Of a stretch of DNA of 40,495 bases, positions 15,676-23,792 are shown in pieces. Origin of the DNA: CAZWES01 sp964632395 (lineage in GTDB: Bacteria > Patescibacteriota > Gracilibacteria > Peribacterales > Peribacteraceae); the NCBI GenBank assembly GCA_964632395.1, contig CAZWES010000009.1:1-40495 (forward strand), read 5' to 3'. The notes under the pieces were generated by a model. The model was not told the DNA's origin. It ran no database searches and saw only the letters and a program-made list of their open reading frames with translations. How positions within the stretch are numbered: the first letter of the stretch is position 1; each line of letters opens with the position of its first letter. The position numbers and the translations under genes were made by a program.

Positions 15676-15820
15676 GTGGCACGACACTCCTGTGGCGTGC
15701 CGCGTGGAAGAATAATCTCAAAGAACCTGTTTGCAGAAAATTGCTGTTGGTGCATTGGATGCTGGACAGGCACCCGGCTGCCATTTCCTCCGATGGCATG
15801 TCAGAGGACTGCCATGCCAC
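15676..15820. repeat. Second copy of the malic-enzyme palindromic element
   Basis: It begins with GTGGCACGACACTCCTGTGG, the exact complement of the right end of the element at 635-796, and shares the following GCGTGGAAGAAT. The first 24 bp fold as a hairpin. The right end (GGACTGCCATGCCAC) is a looser inverted copy of the left end. The block is about 145 bp and lies between the terminator and the fusA promoter, so it is intergenic here. Confidence 0.65.
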
Positions 15821-15840
15821 TGATTTTTGCCTTCTTTCCC

Positions 15841-15869
15841 TTGTTCTCCCTCAAATTCTTCCCTAGACT
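15841..15869 (+). promoter_or_regulatory. Possible fusA promoter
   Basis: TTGTTC (15841-15846), a 17-bp spacer, and TAGACT (15864-15869). The start would be near 15876, giving a leader of only about 9 nt. The match is modest, but the strong terminator at 15607-15661 means fusA needs its own promoter. Confidence 0.4.
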
Positions 15870-15884
15870 GCCTCGGACTCCATT

Positions 15885-17954
15885 ATGGACCTCAAAAACG
15901 TCAGAAACATCGGCATCATCGCGCATATTGATGCGGGAAAAACGACGACGACTGAACGTGTTCTCTTCTACACCGGAAGGACATACAAGATCGGAGAAGT
16001 GCACGAGGGGGAGGCGCAGATGGACTGGATGGAGCAGGAAAAGGAGCGCGGGATCACGATCACAAGTGCGGCTACGCAGTGCAAGTGGAACGATACGACG
16101 GTCAACATTATTGATACCCCGGGGCACGTGGATTTTACCGCGGAAGTTGAAAGGTCTCTCAGAGTACTTGATGGCGGAGTGGTTGTGTTTGATGGAAGCC
16201 AGGGTGTGGAGCCGCAATCAGAAACTGTCTGGAGGCAAGCTGATAAGTATTCCGTTCCGCGAATCGCATTCGTGAACAAGATGGATAAGACAGGTGGAGA
16301 TTTTTACATGTCTCTGCAAAGCATCAATGATCGACTTAGCGAAAATGGAGTTGCAATACAGCTCCCGATCGGTGAAGAGAACAACTTTTCTGGAGTTATT
16401 GATCTGATCGACCAGAAAGCATATTCATTCAGCGGAAAACATGGTGAAGAAAGGAGTGAGATTGAGATTCCGGGTGATATGAAGGATCAGGTTAAAGAGT
16501 ACACAGAGAAAATGATGGAGAAGGTCGCGGAGAACAGCAGTGATGAGTTGACAGAAAAGTATCTGGAAAATGGGAAACTTACAGTTGAGGAAATGAAGAA
16601 GGGCTTAAGAGAAGCCGTGATCGCAAATAAAATTTTTCCTGTGCTTTGCGGCTCGTCGCTGAAGAATGTCGGCGTGCAATTAATGCTTGATGCAGTCGTG
16701 GAATATCTGCCTTCTCCACTTGATGTTCCAGCGATCAAGGGAATGAATCCGGATACAGAAAAAGAGGAAGAAAGAAAAGCTGACACGAGCGAGCCGACTT
16801 CCGCACTTGCATTCAAGATCGCAGCAGATCCATATGTTGGAGTTTTGACATTCATCCGCGTGTACTCAGGATCGCTGCAGGCCGGAAGTTACATCCAGAA
16901 TGTGACCTCGGGGAAAAAGGAGAGGATCGGGCGTCTGGTGAAGTTACACGCAAACAGCCGCGAAGAAGTTAAGGAAATTCAGGCTGGTGATATTGGTGCT
17001 GCAATCGGACTAAAAGATACAAAGACCGGAGATACATTGTGTGATGATGCGCATCCGATTCTGCTTGAAGAAATCCACTTTGCAGATCCTGTTATCAGCA
17101 TGGCAATTGAACCAAAAACAAAAGCAGATCAGGAGAAAATGGGAGTAGCAATTCAGCGACTTGTTGGTGAGGACCCCACACTCAGAGTTGAATCGGATGA
17201 AGAGACCGGTCAGACAATTCTCTCTGGAATGGGAGAACTTCATCTGGAAGTTATTCTTGATCGAATGAGGCGCGAGTTTAGTGTGGAATGCAACTCCGGC
17301 AAGCCCCAGGTTGCATATCGTGAGACGATCACGAAGGAAGTAGAGCACGAAGAGAAGTACATCAAGCAGACAGGTGGACGCGGGCAGTACGGTCATGTGT
17401 TCCTACGCATCACTCCGCAGGAACCAGGAGCAGGTTATGAATTTAAGAACAGCATCGTTGGTGGGCACATTCCAAAGGAATACATCCCAGCTGTTGATAA
17501 GGGGATTAAGGACACAATGAGCCGCGGAATGATCGCAGGGTATCCAGTTGTTGATGTGAAGGTCGAACTCTACGAAGGTTCCCATCACGAAGTCGACTCG
17601 TCTGAAATTGCATTCCGCACATGCGCTGCAATTGGGATGACGAATGGATGCAGGCAGGCCGGGCCAGTTCTGCTTGAGCCGATCATGAAAGTGGAAATTG
17701 TAACTCCGGAGGAATTCCTCGGTGACGTTATGGGAGATATGAACTCGCGGCGCGGAATGATCAAAGAAACCGGAGAACGCGGCAATGCAAAAACAATTCT
17801 TGTAGAGGTTCCACTGGCAGCTATGTTTGGTTATGCAACGGACGTGCGGTCAATGACTCAGGGGAGGGCAAGCTTTTCGATGGAAATGAGCCATTACGCT
17901 CAGGTTCCGAAGAATGTTGCGGAGGAGATTATTAAGAAACGCACAGGTGCGTAA
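15885..17954 (+). CDS. fusA: Elongation factor G
   Basis: Translational GTPase driving ribosomal translocation and, with RRF, recycling. 689 residues, normal length. G motifs: AHIDAGKTTTTER (residues 13-25), RGITITSAAT, DTPGHVDF, NKMDKTG. Domain IV/V signatures include GGRGQYGHVFLRI and RRGMIKETGERGNA. No repeat insert interrupts it. Its usual neighbours rpsL and rpsG lie 3.4 kb upstream, separated by the ORF6N gene, recQ, the CsaA-like gene and tRNA-Pro. It is preceded by a strong terminator and a possible private promoter with a very short leader. It is convergent with carA. Confidence 0.98.
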   Translation: MDLKNVRNIGIIAHIDAGKTTTTERVLFYTGRTYKIGEVHEGEAQMDWMEQEKERGITITSAATQCKWNDTTVNIIDTPGHVDFTAEVERSLRVLDGGVVVFDGSQGVEPQSETVWRQADKYSVPRIAFVNKMDKTGGDFYMSLQSINDRLSENGVAIQLPIGEENNFSGVIDLIDQKAYSFSGKHGEERSEIEIPGDMKDQVKEYTEKMMEKVAENSSDELTEKYLENGKLTVEEMKKGLREAVIANKIFPVLCGSSLKNVGVQLMLDAVVEYLPSPLDVPAIKGMNPDTEKEEERKADTSEPTSALAFKIAADPYVGVLTFIRVYSGSLQAGSYIQNVTSGKKERIGRLVKLHANSREEVKEIQAGDIGAAIGLKDTKTGDTLCDDAHPILLEEIHFADPVISMAIEPKTKADQEKMGVAIQRLVGEDPTLRVESDEETGQTILSGMGELHLEVILDRMRREFSVECNSGKPQVAYRETITKEVEHEEKYIKQTGGRGQYGHVFLRITPQEPGAGYEFKNSIVGGHIPKEYIPAVDKGIKDTMSRGMIAGYPVVDVKVELYEGSHHEVDSSEIAFRTCAAIGMTNGCRQAGPVLLEPIMKVEIVTPEEFLGDVMGDMNSRRGMIKETGERGNAKTILVEVPLAAMFGYATDVRSMTQGRASFSMEMSHYAQVPKNVAEEIIKKRTGA

Positions 17955-17960
17955 GTTTTT

Positions 17961-18048
17961 GGTTTTTAGTTGTTAGTTTTTAGTTCCCTTAGAGAACTTT
18001 GGATCTATCTCATGCGACCTAACTAACAACTAAAAACTAACAACTAGT
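17961..18048. repeat. Inverted TTAGTTGTTAG repeats between fusA and carA
   Basis: The left arm (17962-17989) is identical to the 28-bp spacer after rpoB. The right arm (18018-18048) is an inverted partial copy with 17 or more paired bases. The arms can form a long AT-rich hairpin between two convergent genes and may serve as a bidirectional transcript end. The right arm encodes the last residues and stop of carA (GKVTSC). Confidence 0.75.
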
Positions 18049-19284
18049 AACTTTGCCGCGCTCTCCAACAACCGCCAAGAATTCGTCGAAGAGGTACCCC
18101 GCATCCTCCGGCCCTGGGGTTGCCTCCGGATGGAACTGAACGGAGAAGAATTTACCGGAATTATGACGAATGCCTTCCACAGTCTCATCATTCCCATTTG
18201 TAAACCAGACTGACCAGTCATCCGGCAATTTATCCCCATCCACAGCAAAGCCATGATTTTGCGAGGTGATGATGCAACGTGATGTTTTTGATCCATCAGG
18301 ATTATGCTCCACGCATGGCTGATTCACGCTCCTGTGCCCGTATTTGAGTTTGTAGGTATCACCTCCAATCGCAAGTGCAAGAAGTTGGTTACCAAGACAA
18401 ATTCCAAAGGTCGGAATTTCTTTGGAGAGCGCATACTTGATTTGGTTGATCGTTGCCTCACACATTTTAGGATCACCCGGCCCGTTGCTGATGAACACTC
18501 CATCGTACTCAAAATCCGCAGATGCCAAATCAAAATTCCATGGAACTCGTATGACCCTCACTCCCCTCTTCAAAAATGAACGGAGAATATTTCTCTTAAT
18601 TCCACAGTCATACACAACTACGGAAAGAGTACCTGATTTGGAATTTGGAATTTGAGATTCTTTTGGTGCTTGGCGCTTGGTGCTTGGTGCCTCATAAGTC
18701 ACAACCTCCCCACAACTCACCTCTGCCACCAAATTCCTCTCATTCGGATCTTCAATTTCACTTTCCTCTATCCTCTTTCCACTTTCCTCTCCCTGTACGA
18801 TCCTCCCCAACATCACCCCCTTCTCCCTAAGCTTCTCCGTAAGCGCCCTCGTATCCACTCCCGTTATCCCCGGAATCCCATGTTTTTTGAGCCACTCCGG
18901 GAAACTAATCTCCGCATTCCAGTGGCTAAAATCTTCACTCACTTTTGTACAGATGACACCCCGTACGTGGATGTCTTCACTCTCAAAATTCTTGCTGAAT
19001 CCGAATTCATTGAGTTCTTCTGATGGAACCCCATAGTTCCCAATCAGCGGGTATGTAAAAACCAATATCTGACCTCTGTAACTTGGGTCTGTAAGCGACT
19101 CGTTGTACCCGGCCATCCCTGTGTTAAAGACGACCTCTCCCTCTCCAAAGGTATCATCCGAGGTGTCATCCCGAGTAGCGCCGAGTAGCCGAGCGGAGCG
19201 AGGCGTATCGAGGCGCGTATCGAGGGGGGCACCGAAGGATTGGCCCTCGAACGTTGTACCATCAGATAATATGAGCTTCGCCAT
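18037..19284 (-). CDS. carA: Carbamoyl-phosphate synthase small subunit (glutaminase) with two repeat inserts
   Basis: Class I glutamine amidotransferase that feeds ammonia to CarB for pyrimidine and arginine synthesis. N-terminal CarA domain (MAKLILSDGTTFEGQSFGA; NTGMAGYNESLTDPSYRGQ), then the GATase with nucleophile Cys in FGICLGNQLL, NHGFAVD, and the catalytic His/Glu in FHPEATPGPED. I chose the ATG at 19284 (415 residues); the frame is open upstream to 19365 but adds non-family residues. Two low-complexity stretches are absent from the family: about residues 17-43 (LDTRLDTPRSARLLGATR...) and about 197-216 (APSTKRQAPKESQIPNSK), each encoded by a dispersed repeat. carB is not in the window. 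It lies 105 bp downstream of the four-gene cluster on the same strand. Confidence 0.92.
   Translation of the reverse strand: MAKLILSDGTTFEGQSFGAPLDTRLDTPRSARLLGATRDDTSDDTFGEGEVVFNTGMAGYNESLTDPSYRGQILVFTYPLIGNYGVPSEELNEFGFSKNFESEDIHVRGVICTKVSEDFSHWNAEISFPEWLKKHGIPGITGVDTRALTEKLREKGVMLGRIVQGEESGKRIEESEIEDPNERNLVAEVSCGEVVTYEAPSTKRQAPKESQIPNSKSGTLSVVVYDCGIKRNILRSFLKRGVRVIRVPWNFDLASADFEYDGVFISNGPGDPKMCEATINQIKYALSKEIPTFGICLGNQLLALAIGGDTYKLKYGHRSVNQPCVEHNPDGSKTSRCIITSQNHGFAVDGDKLPDDWSVWFTNGNDETVEGIRHNSGKFFSVQFHPEATPGPEDAGYLFDEFLAVVGERGKVTSC
18635..18696. repeat. TTGGAATTTG/GTGCTTGG repeat tract, in frame in carA
   Basis: A mix of TTTGGAATTTGAGATTC and repeated GTGCTTGG units. A 24-bp stretch is identical, inverted, to part of the intergenic block at 30330-30425. 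In CarA it encodes about 20 polar residues (APSTKRQAPKESQIPNSK) just before the GATase domain. Confidence 0.8.
19155..19232. repeat. GCCGAGTAGCCGAGCGGAGC-type repeat, in frame in carA
   Basis: A GC-rich repetitive block (GTCATCCCGAGTAGC, then units of CGTATCGAGG) inserted near the CarA N-terminus between SFGA and GEGEVVFNTG, which are adjacent or nearly so in the family. It encodes about 26 Arg/Asp/Thr-rich residues. The start GTCAT and the GAGCGGAGCGAG core recall the family at 1583-1713. Confidence 0.65.
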
Positions 19285-19389
19285 GTTCCGGTGCATGATA
19301 CACAGCTTCTGGGATTGGGGAAGTAAATTCATGCCTTCATGTTTAAGAAAGCACCAGGAGGGCAAAAATCACGTTGCAACTTAAAAAAA

Positions 19390-19701
19390 CTACGCCGACT
19401 GCCCCATAGCATCAACACCCGTAAGAGCCCTATAGGTCCCAGCACGCATATCGCTTGCTATTTTCCCAGTCTTATGCAGAACTGCAGAAGGTACAGCAAG
19501 TATGTTACCAGCAGTATGTGATCCAACTTCTAAAACTGCAGCTGGCAATGTCACAGGAGCAGAAAGTATTCCTCCGGCCGCTTTCCTGATATTTTTCCCG
19601 GTATCTTTGATCTGCTCAAATATCATCGGTGATCCGCTTTTTACTCTTTCCATGAACTTACGCACTTCTTCAGGATCCGGTGGCTTTAGTGGGTTTGTCA
19701 T
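19390..19701 (-). CDS. Unknown small protein, last gene of the four-gene cluster
   Basis: 103 residues with no family I recognise. The first 30 residues are charged (PPDPEEVRKFMERVKSG). The rest is an Ala/Gly/Val/Pro-rich, amphipathic segment (NIRKAAGGILSAPVTLPAAV, then SHTAGNILAVPSAVLHKTGK) without a signal peptide. That segment resembles, position by position, a stretch in the 279-residue neighbour (TRNAIATAVTAPAAALD). It starts with ATG 27 bp after the 279-residue gene and should be in its transcript. A role at a membrane surface is an inference from composition only. Confidence 0.7.
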   Translation of the reverse strand: MTNPLKPPDPEEVRKFMERVKSGSPMIFEQIKDTGKNIRKAAGGILSAPVTLPAAVLEVGSHTAGNILAVPSAVLHKTGKIASDMRAGTYRALTGVDAMGQSA

Positions 19702-19728
19702 TGGTGTTTGTGTGATTGTTTATTTAGA

Positions 19729-20568
19729 TCAAACTGCCCCAGCAGCAGCTGGCGCTGGGATCTTTCCAATAAGATTACCGAGTATGGAGATTACCTTTTC
19801 GATCAGAGTGCCTGCCCCCTGAATAAACGCAGCCGGGGCGCTAAGAAATGCATACCCGGCAATCACTGTAGCAAGTGTAGCCAGAGGCTTTTTAAGAGCA
19901 GCAGTAGAAACGGCATCTATTAGCTTAAATGGATAGATAGTGATGGCCTTAAGCGTTGCTTTAATACCAATCATAATACTCGCCAGCAGATTTGTACCCT
20001 CCGCAAAGTTGAACCTATGGTTTATAGCCTTCTTAAGATCACGGTAGAGTTCGAATATTGTGTGGTCTGCAACCCAATGTAAACCTTTGCCTGCCCACCG
20101 TGTTGCATCCAGTGCGGCAGCTGGTGCTGTCACAGCAGTTGCAATTGCATTCCTTGTTTTATCTGCAGCTTTTTCAACCAAACCCATCGGCTTGTTGTAT
20201 AAAACATCTCCCACACCCGGCACCTTAGAAATTGTTTTATCTGCTATCTTTTTACCAACATACAAACCAACTGCAGGCAGGGGCATTGCCACCATGGCGC
20301 CTCCGAGCAGCAACTTTCCGAGCGGTCCCCGAACTTTTTGGTAAGAAGCCTGCTGGATTCTAAAAATAGATTGCCCCTGCTGTCTTTCAGAGCCCCTCCT
20401 TTTTAACTCCTCAATCTCACGTGTCTGATCCTGAATTACCTGATCTTTATTGCGTTCATCTTGCTGCCCCTTTGCTTCTGCGGCACGTCTTGCTGCCGCA
20501 GCATCTGTACCGCTTTTTTCAGGAGCGGTTTCTTCTTCTGCCGATTCTGGTGTTTCTTTTTCGGCCAC
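19729..20568 (-). CDS. Unknown protein, third gene of the four-gene cluster
   Basis: 279 residues starting with GTG. Residues 1-40 are acidic and disordered (EKETPESAEEETAPEKSG), 40-75 form a charged coiled coil (TREIEELKRRGSERQQGQS), and 80-112 are hydrophobic with glycines (GKLLLGGAMVAMPLPAVGLY). An amphipathic Ala-rich stretch lies near 130-160. The C-terminal third (about 192-279) is again hydrophobic (NLLASIMIGIKATLKAI, then LATLATVIAGYAFLSAPAA) and ends APAAAGAV. There is no signal peptide and no family I recognise. It begins 23 bp downstream of the 1053-residue gene. The layout of a charged front and hydrophobic back is shared with that neighbour. Confidence 0.75.
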   Translation of the reverse strand: MAEKETPESAEEETAPEKSGTDAAAARRAAEAKGQQDERNKDQVIQDQTREIEELKRRGSERQQGQSIFRIQQASYQKVRGPLGKLLLGGAMVAMPLPAVGLYVGKKIADKTISKVPGVGDVLYNKPMGLVEKAADKTRNAIATAVTAPAAALDATRWAGKGLHWVADHTIFELYRDLKKAINHRFNFAEGTNLLASIMIGIKATLKAITIYPFKLIDAVSTAALKKPLATLATVIAGYAFLSAPAAFIQGAGTLIEKVISILGNLIGKIPAPAAAGAV

Positions 20569-20591
20569 TTAAAAGTAGCAAGTTAATATTG

Positions 20592-23500
20592 TTATTTTCC
20601 TTTGATTAAAGCCCCTGCCCCAACACCAAGCGCAGTCAATCCACCTACAACAAGTCCAGAAGTAACTACAGGAAGTGCACCTGTCACACCAGCAACACCA
20701 CCGGTGATGACTCCGAGAGCAACTCCACTTGCGGCTGCAGCAGCACCAGCATTTACAAATCTCGCTCCGACTGCACCTCCAACTGTTTTTGCTGCCCCTC
20801 CCGTAAGCTTACCGGTTCTTGACCAAAAACCTTCACCCTTTTTTTGTGCCTCAAACCACTCGTGCACTCTCACGGCAAAAGCACGTTGTATCTCCAGATT
20901 ATTCATAATCTCATCAGGTTCCATGGTGTCTGTCACTTCGGACTCCTCAAAATAGGCTTGTTTTGCAGTCTCCACTCTATCTTTTTGAATCTCAATCCTT
21001 CCACGCGGTCCGGCCTCATCTGTCGCCTGATCGTCTCCACACAAATGTACAAGCTCCGCTTTAATATTTCTTTCTTCGCTCTCAAAAGACCTTTTTTCAG
21101 ATTCCAAACTCACCAAAGATCTATCATCCTCGTCTTTTAAGAAACCATCCCTTTCCTCTTTTCTTCTAAGCAGCGCAATATTTACTTCACAATTCCTCAG
21201 CTCACCTGGAATTTTACCAAGACGAATTCTAAGTTCTTCTTCTCGATCTATCATCTTCTCTAAACGAGCATTTTCCCTGTCGAATTTTGACTTCCTGATC
21301 TCTTTCTCTTTGTCATCCGTTGCTTTTGGAAACGCTTTCCTCTGCGCAAGAGCATTAACAACCGGACGTGCGGCAGCAACCGCCATTCTGTCTATACTTC
21401 GGAACTTCTTGCCACTCAATTCATTCGGAACCTGAATAAGTGGAAGCCAACGCTTTTCATCACCATCTAACTCTTCACTCTTGGAACAATGATCGAGCTG
21501 GCTGCACAACGCTATTTCTGCACCCTTGTATGTCTTTGGAGAATATACTCCACTGGTAATCCTTCCCTCATTGTCCATAACCAGATCTTGTCCACGACGC
21601 CTGGCCATCCTGTACACACCACGTGCAGCAAGCCCCGTACCACCCAAAACCGCTGGTAATACAAATGTTCCTGTTGATAACATAAAAGCTGTAGTAGATC
21701 CTATTAACGTGCACGTTACCAAAGTTTCACGTTGTTTCCTGTGCCTGTTTTCGAGGGAGCGTGCATACGACGCGCTGCACTGCAAAAGATGTACAATGCG
21801 GTCGTTAAATTGATCATTAGTCAGAGCTTCTCCTGGGCTAGGCAGAGCATGCCGCACGAGAACGTCTATTTCATCATCACTTAACCTTCTCAACTCACTT
21901 GGCTTTCCTGCATCTGGGTTTGCCTTAAATTCTCTTGCAGTCTCGCAAAGCTCTGTCATTTTTGTAAAACAGTGCCTGGCATAACGAGGACGAGAAACCA
22001 AGTATGGAACTTCTTCCGGATGAGCAACACCTGATTTATTAAACGCATTTACAAGCAATCCCTCATCTTCCTCATCCAGCAAATCCTCATCCTTAGTCTT
22101 GCACCATTTCCGCAGATTCTTTTCCATTTCTTCTATTTTATTTTGTACAGCTTCATCATCCCCTCCAAATAACCTGGCATACCTCCAGGCCGATTTTCTG
22201 AATTCTTCCTGCACAACATGCTCATATCTTCTGGCCCATAATTTTCCTACCAGAGGTAAAGCAAGTGGTGCCTGGCTGGCTGCAAGCGGAATCACAGGTA
22301 AAGATGCACCTAACATCGAAGCCACCTTTACAGCCGGTAAAGCTGAAAGGCCATATCCTCCAGCTCCCCCGGCAGAAGCAGAAAGAACTCTCCTCGCACC
22401 TGGATATGCCAATACGTCCTTTACATCGTTTCTCCCTGTAAGCTTTCGAACGTCGCCCACCCACTCCGTCTGATCAGTATTCTCTGATCTAAGCCCAAAT
22501 ATCGGCCAGATTGCCGGATTCAACCAGTATACTCGTTCCAATCTTTTCCTCCATTTACCCCTCTTATCCGGTTCCGGTATAGGTCCACCCGGAGGAGGAG
22601 CACCAGGAGCATTCCTTGGAGGTGGAGGCGCAGCATCCTCAGGTGCAACCCTTCTTCTGCGAGGAGGCCTAGGCCTTTCTGCTTGTTCCGGCGGCTCACC
22701 AGACTGAGGAGTATCTTGTGCAGTAAACTCAGGTAGAGGAGCACCTTCTTCCGAAACATCAGGCGCAAAATCGGGGTCTATATTCTCATCTTCTCCATCA
22801 GAATCATCCAAAATAACTATGTCATCGCCATCAAGAAAACTCTTAATTTCATCCTCCTTGAAAAACCATCGATCATTATGTCTGACTCCATGTATCTCAC
22901 CCCTTAGTCGCATCTCGTTTAATTCGTCTGGGGTTACTTTAAGTTCACGTGCGGCATCGAATACACTCAGACAACCCGCAGGTGCGTTGTCCCGATCCCC
23001 TTCCTCTATTACACGTTTTATCTTTGCCACCATCTGCCCCTCTGTATCTCCAATGTGGATGACAATATCACCTACTAGATTCAAAGGCTGCTCATCTTCT
23101 TCTTCAGAAGCTTCAAGATGTATTTGTCGGCCAGGCATCGCACTCTTATATTGCTGCTCGAGCGACCATACTGCATCTAACAAATTAGTCAGATCATTTT
23201 CAGCAAGTCTCAATAAAATATCGTCCTCGCAACTCAATCTGACGGCATCTCCTGCCATATGTGAAAGTTCATCTTCTACTCTTTTTAGTAAACCTCGTCT
23301 TTCTTTTATTACATCTTCTTCAGTCCTCAAAACATCCACTCTGTCCTCATCGTTCATATCCGGTATATCAATATCATCCTCATTACTAATGGTATCTTGA
23401 CCACCATCCTCAGTCTCACTCTCAGCAGTGGGATCTTGCGTTGAAGAAAAATCCTCCTCAGGCTTTGCACCCACCCCTGTTTCTGGCGGCGAAGACTCTG

Positions 23501-23753
23501 TACCAGATCCACCTTGTACCTGATCGTTTACCTGATCACCAAAATTTATCTCTCCATAATCACCTCCCTCAGACAATGTACCACTAGCATCAAATTGGGA
23601 TTGCAGATCACTATGTACAGATTCCGCCTCCTCATTCACAACATTTGCAGCATCAGCAGCTGCTTGTTCTTCCGCAGTGCCACCCCCCGCACCTTCAGCG
23701 GTTTCATCTTTTTCCTCACCTTCCGGCCCCTGCTGTAGTCTATCATCCGACAT
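20592..23753 (-). CDS. Unknown 1053-residue protein with an excisionase-like helix-turn-helix, second gene of the cluster
   Basis: Residues 1-150 are very acidic and disordered. At about 256-309 lies a MerR/excisionase-type winged helix: SVFDAARELKVTPDELNEMR, then HGVRHNDRWFFKEDEIKSFL. A Pro/Arg-rich linker follows (about 350-400), then WLNPAIWPIFGL near 410. Three hydrophobic Gly/Ala-rich regions lie at about 450-510, 677-720 and 980-1053, the last ending the protein (GLVVGGLTALGVGAGALIKG). A charged coiled-coil segment spans about 790-900. No signal peptide and no overall family that I know. Start ATG 23753, 39 bp after the 1955-residue gene, with its own near-consensus promoter inside that gap. 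The combination of a DNA-binding type domain with membrane-prone segments is odd. Confidence 0.8.
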   Translation of the reverse strand: MSDDRLQQGPEGEEKDETAEGAGGGTAEEQAAADAANVVNEEAESVHSDLQSQFDASGTLSEGGDYGEINFGDQVNDQVQGGSGTESSPPETGVGAKPEEDFSSTQDPTAESETEDGGQDTISNEDDIDIPDMNDEDRVDVLRTEEDVIKERRGLLKRVEDELSHMAGDAVRLSCEDDILLRLAENDLTNLLDAVWSLEQQYKSAMPGRQIHLEASEEEDEQPLNLVGDIVIHIGDTEGQMVAKIKRVIEEGDRDNAPAGCLSVFDAARELKVTPDELNEMRLRGEIHGVRHNDRWFFKEDEIKSFLDGDDIVILDDSDGEDENIDPDFAPDVSEEGAPLPEFTAQDTPQSGEPPEQAERPRPPRRRRVAPEDAAPPPPRNAPGAPPPGGPIPEPDKRGKWRKRLERVYWLNPAIWPIFGLRSENTDQTEWVGDVRKLTGRNDVKDVLAYPGARRVLSASAGGAGGYGLSALPAVKVASMLGASLPVIPLAASQAPLALPLVGKLWARRYEHVVQEEFRKSAWRYARLFGGDDEAVQNKIEEMEKNLRKWCKTKDEDLLDEEDEGLLVNAFNKSGVAHPEEVPYLVSRPRYARHCFTKMTELCETAREFKANPDAGKPSELRRLSDDEIDVLVRHALPSPGEALTNDQFNDRIVHLLQCSASYARSLENRHRKQRETLVTCTLIGSTTAFMLSTGTFVLPAVLGGTGLAARGVYRMARRRGQDLVMDNEGRITSGVYSPKTYKGAEIALCSQLDHCSKSEELDGDEKRWLPLIQVPNELSGKKFRSIDRMAVAAARPVVNALAQRKAFPKATDDKEKEIRKSKFDRENARLEKMIDREEELRIRLGKIPGELRNCEVNIALLRRKEERDGFLKDEDDRSLVSLESEKRSFESEERNIKAELVHLCGDDQATDEAGPRGRIEIQKDRVETAKQAYFEESEVTDTMEPDEIMNNLEIQRAFAVRVHEWFEAQKKGEGFWSRTGKLTGGAAKTVGGAVGARFVNAGAAAAASGVALGVITGGVAGVTGALPVVTSGLVVGGLTALGVGAGALIKGK

Positions 23754-23762
23754 GGTAATTAT

Positions 23763-23791
23763 ATTTTAGTAATGAAATAGAATATTGTCAA
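23763..23791 (-). promoter_or_regulatory. Promoter of the 1053-residue gene
   Basis: On the minus strand TTGACA (23786-23791), a 17-bp spacer and TAAAAT (23763-23768). The start point would lie about 3-6 nt before the ATG at 23753, so the transcript would be leaderless or nearly so. The -35 box lies 2 bp past the stop of the 1955-residue gene. Confidence 0.65.
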
Positions 23792-23792
23792 A

